From Myxococcus virescens (GTDB taxonomy: Bacteria; Myxococcota; Myxococcia; Myxococcales; Myxococcaceae), in contig NZ_FNAJ01000002.1 of assembly GCF_900101905.1 (NCBI RefSeq), positions 310,001 through 374,000 of the forward strand: a stretch of 64,000 nucleotides of DNA, in the 5' to 3' direction. The notes under the pieces are model-generated. The model had not been told where the DNA came from, did no database searches, and saw only the letters and a list, made by a program, of their open reading frames with translations. A program made the position numbers and the translations under genes. Each line of letters starts with the position of its first letter. Within the stretch, counting starts at the first letter, position 1. This document shows, one piece after another, positions 63,194 to 64,000 of the stretch.

Positions 63194-64000
63194 TCAGAAG
63201 GCGTAGCGAACCCCGAGGCGGAGCTGTCGTGGCGTCTGGTACTGCAAGGGCAGCAACGTCTCCTCACGGAGAACAGCTTGTGCATTGAGCACATTGAACG
63301 CGTCGATGCTCAGCGTCACGATGTGCTGGTCGGAAGTGCCGTAGCGCACGCTCAACTGGGCATCGATGGTGTGTACCCACAGCGCCCGCGTGTTACCCGC
63401 TTCGCGCGATGCCCCAGCCGCGCCCAGGTAGGCGAGGCCCGCGTTGAGCGTGAGCTTCCGCGTGAGCGTGAACTCCTTGGATGCAAAGGCCTTGAAGACA
63501 TGGGGCCGGTCCGCTGCGAGCAATCCCGACTGTGACAGCGGCCGTCCGCCATCCGTGCCGAAGGGGCCTGTGTAGTTCCCATGGAGCCGAGACCATGTGT
63601 AACGGAGCTGGGCCTGCCAGCCGTCCCAGAAGCTGCGGCCAAGCTCCACCGTGACGGCATCATAGGTGCGCGCTGCCTTCGGCAAGCTGGCAGCAGGGCC
63701 CGCGCCGGGATTGACGATGAGGAACCCGCCCGCAGCGTCGTCCGCAATGGTCGCGAGCGCATCATCCAGGCGGCGGCGCGTGTAGGTCACACCCGCCTTC
63801 GCGAACAGCGAGAGCTCATGCTCCGCGCCCGCGACGAACTCGGAAGACGACGTCGGGTCGAGCCGCGAAGCGAAGCGCGCGTCCGGCGTGAGCAACCCCA
63901 GGGGAACCATCCCCTGATACTTCGCGGCGTGCGCGAACAGCTTCATCCGGCCGTTCCCACCGGGGTCGAAGACGAGCCCGACTCGCGGTGAGAGCTGGTG
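63194..64000 (-). CDS. TonB-dependent receptor, C-terminal part (5' end outside window)
   Basis: The frame is open to base 64000, giving 268 visible residues of a 22-strand barrel. The strands are typical of Oar-like/carboxypeptidase-regulatory-plug receptors of myxobacteria: 'LSPRVGLVFDPGGNGRMKLF', 'ASRLDPTSSSEFVAGAEHEL', 'YTRRRLDDALATIADDAAGG', 'VELGRSFWDGWQAQLRYTWS', 'HVFKAFASKEFTLTRKLTLN'. It ends 'RQLRLGVRYAF', with the C-terminal Phe that BAM recognises. It may be an outer-membrane import or adhesion/secretion receptor; the substrate is not evident. Confidence 0.9.
   Translation of the reverse strand, partial: HQLSPRVGLVFDPGGNGRMKLFAHAAKYQGMVPLGLLTPDARFASRLDPTSSSEFVAGAEHELSLFAKAGVTYTRRRLDDALATIADDAAGGFLIVNPGAGPAASLPKAARTYDAVTVELGRSFWDGWQAQLRYTWSRLHGNYTGPFGTDGGRPLSQSGLLAADRPHVFKAFASKEFTLTRKLTLNAGLAYLGAAGASREAGNTRALWVHTIDAQLSVRYGTSDQHIVTLSIDAFNVLNAQAVLREETLLPLQYQTPRQLRLGVRYAF

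Noticed and set aside
62972-63535. 187-codon plus-strand frame through the inverted repeat
   Set aside because: It crosses the large inverted repeat and antisense TonB-receptor sequence; no coding support.

Overview
The window reads as chromosomal DNA from a myxobacterium (Myxococcus or Corallococcus type). The base composition is very GC-rich with strongly GC-biased third codon positions, so long spurious open frames lie opposite most genes. The gene content also fits: a BlaI plus M56-peptidase pair, many lipoproteins with proline-rich linkers, an AttH/FtsX/ABC set, TonB receptor, DUF3467 and DUF1684 proteins, and short operons joined by GTGA overlaps. No integrated phage, rRNA, tRNA or CRISPR array is visible. 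This assignment rests on style and gene families, not on a database match.

Layout. 1-10.2 kb: the 3' part of phosphoenolpyruvate synthase, a BASS-like transporter, a conserved protein with an apparent frameshift, an XRE regulator divergent from a small membrane protein, a VOC protein, a bestrophin-like channel, a decayed gene, DUF378, a LysR regulator divergent from a zinc-less MDR oxidoreductase, and a GST. 10.3-15.1 kb: mreB, a small membrane protein, and a 658-residue protein with perfect 11-residue repeats. 15.2-19.6 kb: a KefB-type antiporter, a GT2 glycosyltransferase and a PLP-dependent decarboxylase. 19.8-24.5 kb: a SelW-like selenoprotein read through an in-frame UGA, then dapD, a ChrR-like protein and dapE, and a histone-H1-like basic protein. 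24.5-34 kb: mostly minus-strand lipoproteins and envelope proteins around pterin dehydratase and glpK. 34-38.6 kb: an AttH-like protein, an FtsX permease and an ABC ATPase. 38.7-45.1 kb: an esterase, DUF3467, hemF, and an ECF sigma / anti-sigma / secreted protein operon. 45.1-54.1 kb: a possible iron oxygenase with a V4R-like sensor protein, phospholipase D, a lipoprotein, a beta-barrel, and BlaI/M56 with two clear operators. 54.3-64 kb: TPR protein, SDR, PQQ-type sugar dehydrogenase, DUF1684, an acyltransferase-like protein without its active site, stand-alone TipAS and cREC proteins, a repeat-rich secreted protein, a degenerate GT51 protein, a large inverted repeat, and the end of a TonB receptor.

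The best candidate for something easily missed is at 19775-20011. Automated annotation would cut this gene at the TGA, but the Cys-x-x-Sec context, the uninterrupted family-like sequence after the codon and a GC-rich hairpin with GU in its loop together indicate a selenoprotein. Other points worth following are the 11-mer repeat protein, the Shine-Dalgarno-masking hairpin before the TipAS gene, two enzymes that seem to have lost their active sites, and a one-base frameshift near 2721.
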